Below, one piece after another: positions 8,812 through 18,569 of a stretch of 64,000 nucleotides of DNA. The notes beneath the pieces are model-generated. The model did no database searches, was not told where the DNA came from, and worked only from the letters and a program-made list of their open reading frames with translations. Both the position numbers and the translations under genes were made by a program. Each line of letters starts with the position of its first letter. Within the stretch, counting starts at the first letter, position 1. Origin of the DNA: Streptomyces olivaceoviridis (GTDB lineage: Bacteria; Actinomycetota; Actinomycetes; Streptomycetales; Streptomycetaceae); NCBI RefSeq assembly GCF_014650115.1, contig NZ_BMUI01000001.1:744001-808000 (forward strand). Direction: 5' to 3'.

Positions 8812-9504
8812 TCAACCGGTGCTGACCACCACCGTCTTGGCCGCCTTGTCGTGCAGGCCCTGTTTGTACGGCTTGTCGAAGAAGCTCCAACCGCCCGAGA
8901 TCGCCGTCCAGATGCAGGCGCAGCAGAAGGCGAACGGCACCCACAGCACCAGGGAGCGGATCAGCATGGTCTGCACGGAGGGCGTGGCGCCGTTCTCCAG
9001 GTTGGCCACCCGCAGGCCGAGCCACTTCTTGCCGAGGGTCTGCCCCGACCTGGTCATCAGGACGGTGTCGTACGCGATGTAGAGCACGGCCGCGATGACG
9101 GACTGGGCGAGGGACCTGCCGACCTCCGCGCGCTCACTGTCGAACGTGTACGCGCTCACCCCGATCGCCCAGGTGAGCAGCAGCACGACGATGCCGACCA
9201 GGATCATGTCGATGATGCGCGCGAGCGTCCGCTTGCCGCTGTCGGCGAGCGGGGGCATCCCGGCCAGCGGGTCGGCGGGGTAGCCGCCGGGACCGTAGGG
9301 GCCGCCGCCCGGACCGCCGCCGTAAGGGCCGCCCGGACCACCGCCGTAAGGACCCCCCGCGCCGCCGCCGGGGGGAGGGGGCTGGGCTCCGCCGTACGGG
9401 GCGTCGTACGGCGAGCCCGAGCCCTGGTCCGACGGGGGCCGCTTCCTGAAGGGGTCGTCCTCGGGGGGCTGCTCTCCGGAGCCGGGGGGCGGTTCGCTGC
9501 TCAT
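8812..9504 (-). CDS. RDD family membrane protein with Gly/Pro-rich N-terminus
   Basis: 230 aa. Residues 1-75 are a low-complexity stretch with repeated PYGGGPGG units, predicted disordered and cytoplasmic. The rest is an RDD domain with three membrane helices; the first carries the GKRTLARIIDMILVG signature and the domain includes the GQTLGKKWLGLRV segment. RDD proteins are poorly defined; some are implicated in ion or small-molecule export, others in protein translocation. The start at 9504 (MSSEPP) is chosen because the longer frame upstream overlaps the next RDD gene out of frame. It lies 65 bp downstream of that paralogue, probably in one transcript. Confidence 0.88.
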   Translation of the reverse strand: MSSEPPPGSGEQPPEDDPFRKRPPSDQGSGSPYDAPYGGAQPPPPGGGAGGPYGGGPGGPYGGGPGGGPYGPGGYPADPLAGMPPLADSGKRTLARIIDMILVGIVVLLLTWAIGVSAYTFDSERAEVGRSLAQSVIAAVLYIAYDTVLMTRSGQTLGKKWLGLRVANLENGATPSVQTMLIRSLVLWVPFAFCCACIWTAISGGWSFFDKPYKQGLHDKAAKTVVVSTG

Positions 9505-9569
9505 GGCCCGAGTGGAACCCGAAGATCCCGGCTCCGCATCCGGCAGACGGCCGGACGGAGTACGCGCGC

Positions 9570-11063
9570 TCAGCCGGCCACGAAGGTGTGGGCCGCCTTG
9601 TCGTGCCAGCACTGGTGCCAGGGCCGGTCGAACAGGCACCACAGCACGCCCACGATGCCCACGACCAGCAGGCCCGGCACGCTGAGGACCAGCCAGCGGC
9701 GCAGTGCCGCGCCGAACGCCGGGGGCTCGTGCGCCTCGATGTCCCGGACCTCGAGACCGCACAGCTTCTTGCCGAGGGTGCGGCCCCACCTGGCCGTGGG
9801 GAGCACCTCGTACAGGACACCGGCCAGGAGCAGGACGGCGAGGACGACGCCGAGGCTGGTACCGGTCGTGCCGTCGAGCAGCCAGACCGTGACCTCGTGG
9901 CCGGAGAGCCGGGCCGCGTCGATCTTCTGCTGGACGTGGTCCACGGCCCGGGTGCCGAGCGGGACCGCCGCGGCGGCCGTCACGGCGCCGATGGCCAGCA
10001 GGTCGATCAGCCGCGCGGCGAGCCGCTTGCCGAGTCCGGCGGGGCGGGCGGCGGCCTGCCGGCGCGCCGCGGCCTGGAAGAGGTCCTCCACCGGCGGCTT
10101 CCACGGCGCCACGGGCTGCTCGTCCCCGCCCCCGGCGAGCTGGTGCACCTGCTGCGCCCAGGAGGCCTGCCCGCCGCCGGGTCCGCTGGTCAGCGGGGTG
10201 ACGGGGGCACCGGCCTGGCCGGGACCCGCCTGGTGCGGCACCGACGGGGCCACGGGGGCGGGGGCGGGAGCGGCCGGGGAAGGCTGGGGCGTGGGAGAGG
10301 GCTGCGGGATCGACGGTGACTGCGGTCCCTGGGCCGCCGGGGGTGTCTGTGCGGCGGCGGCGCGGGCCGCGGCGGCCTTTCCGGCGCCGAAGCCCGGGTT
10401 CGCGGGCGCGCCGACCGGGCCCTGCGCGCCGGAGCCGGCCGGGCCGCTGTCGGTGCCGGACGGGGCCGGCGGGGCGGACGGGACCGGGCGGAAGGTCATC
10501 GTGCCGTCGTCGGTGCGGTCGGCCGCCGCCGGGCCGGGGATCGGGCGGCGGAAGATGAAGGTGCCGGGGTCGTGGGGGTCGTCCTGCGTCGGCGGGATCG
10601 TCGCGGCGCCGTCGGTCCGGGTGGCGGCCCGGCCGTCGGGGGCGGTGGAGGCGTCGGCCGGCACCCGGGGGTCGGCACCCCAGGGTTCACCGGGCTGACC
10701 GGGTGACCCGGGCTGAGCGGGCTGACCGGGCTGACCGGGCCGGGCCGGTCCACCCGGCCGGCCCCACTGCGCACCGTGCGCGGGCTGCCCGCCCCGCGGG
10801 TCCCGCCGGCCCGCGCCGCCCGGCTGCTCCTCGTCCGGCGGGTCCTCGTCGAAGAAGTGAGGACCCGTCTCCTCCACGGAAGGGGACGCCGGGCGGGCGC
10901 CGGGGGGCGGGGTGAGCGGTTCGCCGTTCTTCGGCGCCGGGCGGCTCGTGCCGGGCACCCAGGAGGCGCCGTTCCAGTACCGGACGTAGCCGGGGATGGA
11001 CGGGTCCGGGTAGTAGCCCTCGCGGGGCCGGTCGTCGCCTGGGGCCGGGGTTGGGGCGCTCAT
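9570..11063 (-). CDS. RDD family protein with N-terminal DUF2510 and disordered linker
   Basis: 497 aa. The N-terminus has a DUF2510 module (EGYYPDPSIPGYVRYWNGASW, Trp-rich), often found tethered to actinobacterial membrane proteins. About 270 residues rich in Pro, Ala and Gly follow, then an RDD domain (GLGKRLAARLIDLLAIG, three helices, GRTLGKKLCGLEV). The C-terminal halves of this protein and the neighbouring RDD protein are clearly paralogous, including the final HDKAAHT/HDKAAKT motif. The start at 11063 (MSAPTP) fits the DUF2510 boundary. Function is unknown; together the pair may form a hetero-oligomeric membrane complex. Confidence 0.85.
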   Translation of the reverse strand: MSAPTPAPGDDRPREGYYPDPSIPGYVRYWNGASWVPGTSRPAPKNGEPLTPPPGARPASPSVEETGPHFFDEDPPDEEQPGGAGRRDPRGGQPAHGAQWGRPGGPARPGQPGQPAQPGSPGQPGEPWGADPRVPADASTAPDGRAATRTDGAATIPPTQDDPHDPGTFIFRRPIPGPAAADRTDDGTMTFRPVPSAPPAPSGTDSGPAGSGAQGPVGAPANPGFGAGKAAAARAAAAQTPPAAQGPQSPSIPQPSPTPQPSPAAPAPAPVAPSVPHQAGPGQAGAPVTPLTSGPGGGQASWAQQVHQLAGGGDEQPVAPWKPPVEDLFQAAARRQAAARPAGLGKRLAARLIDLLAIGAVTAAAAVPLGTRAVDHVQQKIDAARLSGHEVTVWLLDGTTGTSLGVVLAVLLLAGVLYEVLPTARWGRTLGKKLCGLEVRDIEAHEPPAFGAALRRWLVLSVPGLLVVGIVGVLWCLFDRPWHQCWHDKAAHTFVAG

Positions 11064-11295
11064 GTCCGTCGTCCCGTATCTGCTCGGGGGTGGGATGGGG
11101 GCCTCCACATCTATCAGACCCGGGCATCCCCCACCGCCAGTCCCGCCGGACCCACCCCTTTCCGGGCAACGCCGCACGGGACTCCCCGGGCCCCCGAAAA
11201 GAAGTTCCCCGAACCCGCGTAATGGTCCGGCCCCTGCCCCCTCTCCCCCGGTGCGGGCCCGTCCGGTGGCCCCGACGCGAGAGGAGACGCAGGTC

Positions 11296-11709
11296 ATGCG
11301 GCACACCGTGGTGGAGCGCGAACTGGAGCTGAGGCTCGTCCTGTCACCCGAGCAGAGCGTCCCGGTGCCGGCCCGGCTCGCCTACCGCTCCGACGACCCC
11401 TACGCCGTCCACATCACCTTCCACATCGACTCGGCGCACCCCGTCGACTGGACGTTCGCCCGCGACCTGCTGGTGGAGGGGGTGTTCCGGCCGTGCGGGC
11501 ACGGGGACGTGCGGGTGTGGCCGGCGAAGGCGGACGGGCGCGGCGTCGTGCTGATGGCGCTGAGTTCGCCGGACGGCGACGCGCTGCTTCAGGCGCCGGT
11601 CCCGCAGGTGTCGGCTTGGCTGGAGCGGACGCTGCGGGCGGTGCCGCCGGGCACGGAGGGCGGCCGGCTGGGCATCGACGACGCGCTCGACCACCTGCTC
11701 GCCCGGTGA
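11296..11709 (+). CDS. ssgG: SsgA-like sporulation/cell-division regulator, probably SsgG
   Basis: 137 aa, matching the length and fold of the SsgA-like proteins found only in sporulating actinomycetes. It shows the family landmarks: the N-terminal ELELRLVLSPEQ strand, the YRSDDPYAVHITFH core, the WTFARDLLVEGV segment and the C-terminal helix. The syntenic S. coelicolor protein SCO2924 is SsgG, which helps position septa in aerial hyphae. The ATG at 11296 has GAGGAG 9-10 nt upstream; longer frames from 11062 are unsupported. It is transcribed alone and converges on the FAD oxidase gene. Confidence 0.9.
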   Translation: MRHTVVERELELRLVLSPEQSVPVPARLAYRSDDPYAVHITFHIDSAHPVDWTFARDLLVEGVFRPCGHGDVRVWPAKADGRGVVLMALSSPDGDALLQAPVPQVSAWLERTLRAVPPGTEGGRLGIDDALDHLLAR

Positions 11710-11733
11710 GCCCGGTGAGCCCGGTGAGCCCGG
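11702..11733. repeat. Three tandem 9-bp repeats at the ssgG stop codon
   Basis: CCCGGTGAG occurs three times in tandem (11702-11728) followed by a partial copy. The ssgG stop codon lies in the first copy. The repeats fill the gap to the convergent FAD oxidase gene. Confidence 0.85.
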
Positions 11734-11735
11734 CG

Positions 11736-13136
11736 TCAGAAGAGCTTGCCCGGGTTGAGGATGCCCAGCGGGTCGAAGACCTGCTTCACAGCCCGCTGCA
11801 TCTCCACCCCGACCGGGCCGATCTCCCGGGCCAGCCACTCCTTCTTCAGGACGCCCACGCCGTGTTCGCCGGTGATGGTGCCGCCCAGCTCCAGGCCGAG
11901 GGCCATGATCTCGTCGAAGGACTCGCGGGCCCGGCGGGACTCCTCGGGGTCGCGGGCGTCGAAGCAGACCGTGGGGTGCGTGTTGCCGTCGCCGGCGTGC
12001 GCGCAGACCCCGACCGTGAGGCCGTACGCGGCGGCGATCCGCTCCACGCCCTCCAGCATGGCGCCGAGCCGGGAGCGGGGCACGCACACGTCGTCGATCA
12101 TCGTCGTGCCCTTCACCGCCTCCAGCGCGGTCAGCGAGAGCCGCCGGGCCTGCAACAGCATCTCGGACTCGGCCGCGTCCTCGGCCGGGACGACCTGGGT
12201 CGCGCCGGCGGCCTCGCACAGGGCGCCGACCGCGGCCAGGTCGGCGGCCGGGTCCGGGGTGTCGAACGCGGCCAGCAGCAACGCCTCGGTGGTCTCGGGC
12301 AGCCCCATGTGGGCGAGGTCGTTGACCGCCTTGACCGTCGTACGGTCCATGAGTTCGAGGAGGGACGGCACATGACCGCCCTCCATGATCCGGCAGATGG
12401 CGTCGCAGGCCGCCGCCGCGGAGGCGAACTCGGCGGCCAGCACCAACTGCCGGGGCGGCTTCGGCCTCAGCGCGAGGACCGCCCGGACGACGATGCCGAG
12501 GGAGCCCTCGGAGCCGACGAAGAGCCGGGTCAGGTCGTAGCCCGCGACGCCCTTCGCGGTGCGGCGGCCGGTGGACATCAGGCGGCCGTCGGCGAGGACG
12601 ACGTCCAGGCCGAGGACGTATTCGGCGGTCACGCCGTACTTGACGCAGCACAGGCCGCCGGAGGCCGTGCCGATGTTGCCGCCGATGGTGCACATCTCCC
12701 AGCTGGACGGGTCCGGCGGGTAGTACAGGCCGTGCTCCTCGACCACGCGGGACAGGGTCGCGTTGACCACGCCCGGTTCGACCACGGCGATCCGGTCGAC
12801 GGGGCTGATCTCCAGGATGCGGTCCATCTTGGTGAGGGACAGCACGACACAGCCCTCGGTGGCGTTGGCGCCGCCGGACAGGCCGGTGCGGGCGCCCTGC
12901 GGGACGACGGGCACGCGCAGCTCGGTGGCCGTGCGCATGACGTGCTGGACCTGCTCGACGGTGCGCGGGAGGACGACGACGGCGGGGCTGCCCGCCGGGC
13001 AGAAGCTCGCCATGTCGTGGGCGTAGGAGGCCGTGACGTCGGGGTCGGTCAGGACGGCCTCGGGCGGCAGGCCGGCCAGGAGCCGGTCGGTGAGGTTACC
13101 GGTGTGCTCGTCGCGCGGTGCTTCGATACGGCTCAT
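11736..13136 (-). CDS. FAD-linked oxidase, glycolate oxidase subunit GlcD family
   Basis: 466 aa. It has an N-terminal FAD-binding type 4 (PCMH/VAO) domain with the PQGARTGLSGGANA pyrophosphate loop and the CTIGGNIGTASGG motif. The C-terminal domain carries the CAHAGDGNTHPT and GGTITGEHGVG signatures of the GlcD/D-lactate dehydrogenase group. It oxidises a 2-hydroxy acid such as glycolate, D-lactate or D-2-hydroxyglutarate; the substrate cannot be read here. No GlcE/GlcF subunit is adjacent, so it probably works alone with a quinone or flavoprotein acceptor. The start at 13136 is preferred; a GTG at 13142 is possible. Confidence 0.92.
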   Translation of the reverse strand: MSRIEAPRDEHTGNLTDRLLAGLPPEAVLTDPDVTASYAHDMASFCPAGSPAVVVLPRTVEQVQHVMRTATELRVPVVPQGARTGLSGGANATEGCVVLSLTKMDRILEISPVDRIAVVEPGVVNATLSRVVEEHGLYYPPDPSSWEMCTIGGNIGTASGGLCCVKYGVTAEYVLGLDVVLADGRLMSTGRRTAKGVAGYDLTRLFVGSEGSLGIVVRAVLALRPKPPRQLVLAAEFASAAAACDAICRIMEGGHVPSLLELMDRTTVKAVNDLAHMGLPETTEALLLAAFDTPDPAADLAAVGALCEAAGATQVVPAEDAAESEMLLQARRLSLTALEAVKGTTMIDDVCVPRSRLGAMLEGVERIAAAYGLTVGVCAHAGDGNTHPTVCFDARDPEESRRARESFDEIMALGLELGGTITGEHGVGVLKKEWLAREIGPVGVEMQRAVKQVFDPLGILNPGKLF

Positions 13137-13225
13137 GATCACAGCGTGTCACTCACGGCCATCGGTGTGAACCCCGCCCGCGCCGCTCCGGGGCCACACG
13201 GATGTGCTCGTCGTATTGACGCACA

Positions 13226-14701
13226 GTGAGCGCCATGGACAACCGACAGTGCGTGGGGACGTCACTGGTCCCGGAGCCGCCGGCGCCGCGCCGGCGGGTG
13301 CTGCGGCGGGTGCTGGTCGCCTCGCTGGCGGGCGGTGTCGTGGCGGGCACCGTGCTGATGCTGCTGCCGCACGAGCGGCGGCACGGGCCGGCCGCACCGC
13401 CCGCCGCCGGTCCGCAGGCGCGGCCACGGGCGCAGGTGCCGGCGCTGACGACGGTGACCTACGGGGTGCCGGCCGCGCTGCCCGGACTGACGGCGCTCAT
13501 CGGGCGGCAGGAGCGGTTGGTGCGGGCGCAGCCGCAGGACGCCCGGGCCTGGGCGGTGCTGGGGTCGGCGTACGTGGAGCGGGGACGCCGGGCGGGTGAC
13601 GCGGCGGACTACCCGAAGGCCGAGCGGGCGCTGCGGGAGTCGCTGAAGGTGCGGGGCGGCCGGAACACCGAGGCGCTGGACGGCCTGGCCTCGCTGGCGC
13701 TGGCGCGCCGGGACTTCCCGGCGGCGAAGACCTATGGCGAGCAGGCGCTGAAGGCGGCGCCGAAGCGGTGGCAGGCGTATCCGCCGCTGATCGACGCGTA
13801 CACCGGGCTCGGCGACTACGAGAAGGCCCGCTCCACTCTGGACAAGCTGCTGGCGCTGCGCACCGATGCGGCGGCCCGGCCGGCCGTGATGGCGCGGGCC
13901 TCGGCGGTGTACCGGGACCGGGGCTGGCGCGAGGACGCGGTGGCCCAGCTGACCGACGCGGCGGCGGCGGCCCGCACCCCGGCGGAGCAGGCGGCGTGGC
14001 TGGCCGGACTGGGACAGCTCGCCTGGGAGCGCGGGGACCTCGCGGACGCGCTGCGGCACTTCGAGGCGGCGCTGCGGCTCGATCCCGACCAGCGGGCGGC
14101 GGCGACCGGGCGGGCGCGGACGCTGGCCGCGCTGGGGCACACGCCGCAGGCGCTGGCCGCGTACCGGGCCGTCGTCGCGAAGCAGCCGAACCCCGCGGAC
14201 CTGCTGGAACTGGGTGAGCTGTACGAGTCGCTGGGGCAGCCCGGGGTCGCCGAGGAGCAGTACACGCGGATGAAGGAGGCGGTACGGCGGGCGGTGTCCG
14301 GCGGGGTGGACGAGGAGGTGCTGATCGGGCGGTACGAGGCCGACCACGGGGACCCCTGGGACGGCGTGGAGCGGTTGCGGGAGGAGTGGCGGCGGCAGCC
14401 GGGGACCGAGGTGGCCGACGCGCTGGGCTGGGCGCTGCACCGGGCCGGTGAGGACCAGGAGGCGCTGACCTTCGCGACCACCGCGACGGACGAGACGAAG
14501 GGGGGTGGGGTGCGCAGCGCGCTGTACGCGTACCACCGGGGCGTGATCGAGGCGGAACTGGAGCGGTACGCCCCCGCGCGGCGGCACCTGGAGGAGGCGC
14601 TGCGCATCAACCCGTACTTCTCGCCGCTGAAGGCGCCGATGGCGCGGGAGGCGCTGCGGGAGCTGGGCGACGTACCCGACGAGCCGCCGCCCAGCGAGTA
14701 G
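13226..14701 (+). CDS. Membrane-anchored TPR repeat protein
   Basis: 491 aa. An uncleaved N-terminal anchor (RRVLRRVLVASLAGGVVAG, about residues 23-41) is followed by a Pro/Ala linker and a superhelical array of tetratricopeptide-like repeats covering roughly residues 90-480. Examples are the LGSAYVERG, YPPLIDAYTGLGDYEKA and ALRHFEAALRLDPD units. Such proteins are protein-interaction scaffolds; no partner is indicated. The start is uncertain between GTG 13226 and ATG 13235. It is divergent from the FAD oxidase gene with under 100 bp between them. Confidence 0.85.
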   Translation: MSAMDNRQCVGTSLVPEPPAPRRRVLRRVLVASLAGGVVAGTVLMLLPHERRHGPAAPPAAGPQARPRAQVPALTTVTYGVPAALPGLTALIGRQERLVRAQPQDARAWAVLGSAYVERGRRAGDAADYPKAERALRESLKVRGGRNTEALDGLASLALARRDFPAAKTYGEQALKAAPKRWQAYPPLIDAYTGLGDYEKARSTLDKLLALRTDAAARPAVMARASAVYRDRGWREDAVAQLTDAAAAARTPAEQAAWLAGLGQLAWERGDLADALRHFEAALRLDPDQRAAATGRARTLAALGHTPQALAAYRAVVAKQPNPADLLELGELYESLGQPGVAEEQYTRMKEAVRRAVSGGVDEEVLIGRYEADHGDPWDGVERLREEWRRQPGTEVADALGWALHRAGEDQEALTFATTATDETKGGGVRSALYAYHRGVIEAELERYAPARRHLEEALRINPYFSPLKAPMAREALRELGDVPDEPPPSE

Positions 14702-14710
14702 GGCCCGCCG

Positions 14711-15931
<1,221 letters not shown>

Positions 15932-15960
15932 TCACCGCCCTGGCGGTGTTTCTGTACAGG

Positions 15961-16461
15961 ATGACCATCTCAGGGGGTCCCGTGGCGATCGATCATCTGG
16001 ACGGGCGCATCATCGTGCTGCTGGCCCGGGAGCCGCGCATCGGGGTGCTGGAGATGTCCCGGCGGCTGGGCGTGGCGCGCGGGACCGTGCAGGCGCGGCT
16101 GGACCGGCTCCAGTCGAACGGGGTCGTGCGCGGCTTCGGCCCGCAGGTGGATCCGGCGGCCCTCGGCTACCCGGTCACCGCGTTCGCCACCCTCCAGATC
16201 CGGCAGGGCCAGGGTGCCGACGTACGGGCGCACCTGACGACCGTGCCGGAGGTGCTGGAACTGCTGACCACCACCGGCAGCGGGGACATGCTGTGCCGGC
16301 TGGTGGCCCGCTCGAACGCCGATCTCCAGCGGGTGATCGACCGGGTCGTCGGCTTCGACGGCATCGTCCGGGCCTCCACGGCGATCGTCATGGAGAACCC
16401 CGTTCCGCTGCGGATCATCCCGCTCGTGGAACAGGCGGCGGCGGACGCCGAACGGCTGTAG
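15961..16461 (+). CDS. Lrp/AsnC family transcriptional regulator
   Basis: About 166 aa. The N-terminal winged helix (DGRIIVLLAREPRIGVLEMS followed by the RLGVARGTVQARLDRLQ recognition helix) is followed by an AsnC/RAM ligand-binding domain (ALGYPVTAFATLQI, GSGDMLCRLVARS). These proteins form octamers or discs and respond to amino acids. The position next to hpd suggests it senses tyrosine or 4-hydroxyphenylpyruvate and controls hpd. The start could instead be GTG at 15982 (VAIDHLDGR), which has a GGGGG tract just before it. Confidence 0.92.
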   Translation: MTISGGPVAIDHLDGRIIVLLAREPRIGVLEMSRRLGVARGTVQARLDRLQSNGVVRGFGPQVDPAALGYPVTAFATLQIRQGQGADVRAHLTTVPEVLELLTTTGSGDMLCRLVARSNADLQRVIDRVVGFDGIVRASTAIVMENPVPLRIIPLVEQAAADAERL

Positions 16462-16481
16462 GCGAATCCGGCGCCCGGGAA

Positions 16482-17273
16482 TCAACAGCTCGGGACCGAG
16501 CCCTTGCCCTTCTCCAGCGCCACCAGGGCGTCGACCGCGCCCTTGAGCGTGGTCACCGGGACCAGTCGCAGCCCCTTCGGCAGCTCCGCCTCGGCGTCGG
16601 CGCACTCCGCCTTCGGCACCAGGAAGACGGTGGCCCCGTCCCGGCGCGCGGCCTGGGTCTTCAGGGCCACCCCGCCGACCGCGCCGACCTTGCCGGCCGC
16701 GTCGATCGTGCCCGTACCGGCGATGACGCGGCCCCCCGTGAGGTCGCCGCCGCCGCCGTCGCCGTCCAGCTTGTCGACGATCCCCAGGGAGAACAGCAGC
16801 CCCGCGCTGGGCCCGCCCACGTCGGCGAGCTTCAGCGTCACCTTCACCTCGCCGGCGCCGAGCCCGAGGTACTTCAGCGCGGCCTGGGTCGCCGCGTCCT
16901 GGGACTGGCGCATCTGTGCCTCGTTGTGCTGCTCGATCTCCTTGACGGTGTCGCCGCTCGGGTAGACCGAGTCGCGCGGCAGCACCGCGCGGTCGGTGCG
17001 GAACCAGCTGTCGACCACGTCACCGAGCCTCACCTCGGCGTCCGGACCGGTCGCCTCGATCGTGGTCATCCGCAGCTGCCCGCTGGTCCTGCGGGTCTCC
17101 GCGCCCGAGACCGTGATCACCGGGGTGCCCTGGTTCCGCCCGAGCACGTTCGCCGTCATGCCGGGCTGCGCCACCGAGAACGGCAGCGGCGCGAACGCCG
17201 CCGTGGCGAGCAGGGCCACGACGGGCAGCGCGCAGACGGCGAGGGCCTGGGGGCGTGAGAGACGTGAGAGCAC
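16482..17273 (-). CDS. Membrane-anchored Lon-domain (S16) serine protease
   Basis: 263 aa. An N-terminal signal anchor (ALAVCALPVVALLATAAFA) is followed by an extracytoplasmic region and a C-terminal S16 peptidase domain. The catalytic dyad is visible: Ser in VGGPSAGLLF and Lys in GAVGGVALKTQAA. It resembles the YlbL/PDZ-Lon group of Gram-positive bacteria, but I see no well-formed PDZ domain, so this is a short version. The YlbL group is linked in Bacillus and actinobacteria to SOS-checkpoint inhibitor turnover. The start is GTG at 17273. It is convergent with the Lrp gene. Confidence 0.88.
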   Translation of the reverse strand: MLSRLSRPQALAVCALPVVALLATAAFAPLPFSVAQPGMTANVLGRNQGTPVITVSGAETRRTSGQLRMTTIEATGPDAEVRLGDVVDSWFRTDRAVLPRDSVYPSGDTVKEIEQHNEAQMRQSQDAATQAALKYLGLGAGEVKVTLKLADVGGPSAGLLFSLGIVDKLDGDGGGGDLTGGRVIAGTGTIDAAGKVGAVGGVALKTQAARRDGATVFLVPKAECADAEAELPKGLRLVPVTTLKGAVDALVALEKGKGSVPSC

Positions 17274-17459
17274 GAGCTCAATCTAACGTGACGACCAGGT
17301 GCGCCTTCTGCCGCGTACGGGTCCGTCATGGCGTGTACCGGTGCCGCCGGTGGCCGAGGAGGGCAGGGGACCACCGTCGAGTGCGGCGAGCGGGCGGCTG
17401 GCCGCGCGGTTCCCCGCGCCCCTTTCCGGGGCGCCGCGGTGCGGTCGGCCGCGAGGGGC

Positions 17460-18101
17460 TCAGCGCAACGCTTCCGCGACCTCCCTCGCCGCCTCCACCA
17501 CGCGCGCACCCACCCGTTCCGGAACGGCGTCCGCGAGCATCACCACGCCCACACTGCCCTCGACCCCCGTCACCCCGACCAGGGGCGCCGCGGCCCCGCT
17601 CGCCCCCGCCTCCAGCTCCCCGTGCGTGAGCGTGTAGCCGGGATCGGAGGACGGCGACTGCCGCGCGGAGAGGATCGCCTTGCCGGCCGCACCCCGCTCC
17701 AGCGGGTGCCGGAACCCGGCCCGGTAGGCCACGTGGTAGTCCGTCCAGGTGGGCTCGACCACCGCGACGGCCAGCGCCTCGGACCCGTCCACGAGCGTGA
17801 GGTGCGCCGTCGCCCCGATGTCCTCCGCGAGCGACCGCAAGGCGGGCAGCGCGGCCTCCCGTACCAGCGGATGCACCTGCCGGCCGAGCCGCAGCACGCC
17901 GAGTCCGACCCGGGCTCGACCGCCCAGATCACGCCGTACGAGCGCGTGCTGCTCCAGCGTCGCGAGCAACCGGTACACCACGGTCCGGTTCACGCCCAGT
18001 TTGGTGGACAACTCGGTGACGGTCAGCCCGTGGTCGGTGTCGGCCAGCAACTTGAGGACGCGCAGTCCCCGGTCGAGCGTCTGAGAGGTCTCCGCGGTCA
18101 C
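17460..18101 (-). CDS. IclR family transcriptional regulator
   Basis: 213 aa. The N-terminal winged helix (SQTLDRGLRVLKLLA, then ELSTKLGVNRTVVYRLLATLE) is followed by the IclR effector-binding domain (GATAHLTLVDGSEALAVAVVEP, ending in the GVGARVVEAAREVAEAL helix). It is slightly shorter than usual in the effector domain. The GTG at 18101 is chosen because AAGGAG lies 8 nt upstream; the longer frame through 18401 is GC-skew noise. No obvious regulated neighbour exists, so the target is unknown. Confidence 0.9.
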   Translation of the reverse strand: MTAETSQTLDRGLRVLKLLADTDHGLTVTELSTKLGVNRTVVYRLLATLEQHALVRRDLGGRARVGLGVLRLGRQVHPLVREAALPALRSLAEDIGATAHLTLVDGSEALAVAVVEPTWTDYHVAYRAGFRHPLERGAAGKAILSARQSPSSDPGYTLTHGELEAGASGAAAPLVGVTGVEGSVGVVMLADAVPERVGARVVEAAREVAEALR

Positions 18102-18569
18102 GACGCCCACTCCTTCGGCGGTGAGGCGGCGGCCCCTGTTCGGCGGATGCGTCACCGAGTCCCGTCGGCGACGCGCTTCAGAGGCCGCCGATCGGCAGGA
18201 CGGCCCGGCGGCTCCCGGGCCGAGTCGCTTCACGGCTGCGCTCCGCGGCGGCGCTGCCACGGGGCGTGTGCGTAGCGGGACAGTAGCGAAGCAGGTTCGC
18301 TGAGCGGAAGTCTTCGTCCAGAATCCGGGCAAGCCCAGATCCGGCCTGCCTGCATTCGTCCGGATACGCACACACGAAGATCCGCGCCGATGCCGCCACA
18401 CGGCGCCCTCTCACCGACCCGGGCCCGGGGCAGACCCCTCGGGCGGCTCGCTCTCACCGACCCCAGCCACCCACCCGGGGTCCGGGGCGGAGCCCCTGGG
18501 CGGAGCCCTATCGGCGGACCGAGTCGGGTGGGCGGGTGGGAAACCAACCTCCCCGAGCCCAGCGCGGCG
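18102..18569. other. Gene-free region with terminator-like repeats
   Basis: About 470 bp between the IclR start and the helicase stop hold no convincing gene. The right part (18470-18570) has GC-rich inverted repeats (GGGGTCCGGGGC followed by GGAGCCCC; CCACCCACCC and GGGTGGGCGGGTGGG) that probably terminate the helicase transcript. The left part presumably holds the iclR promoter. Confidence 0.6.
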
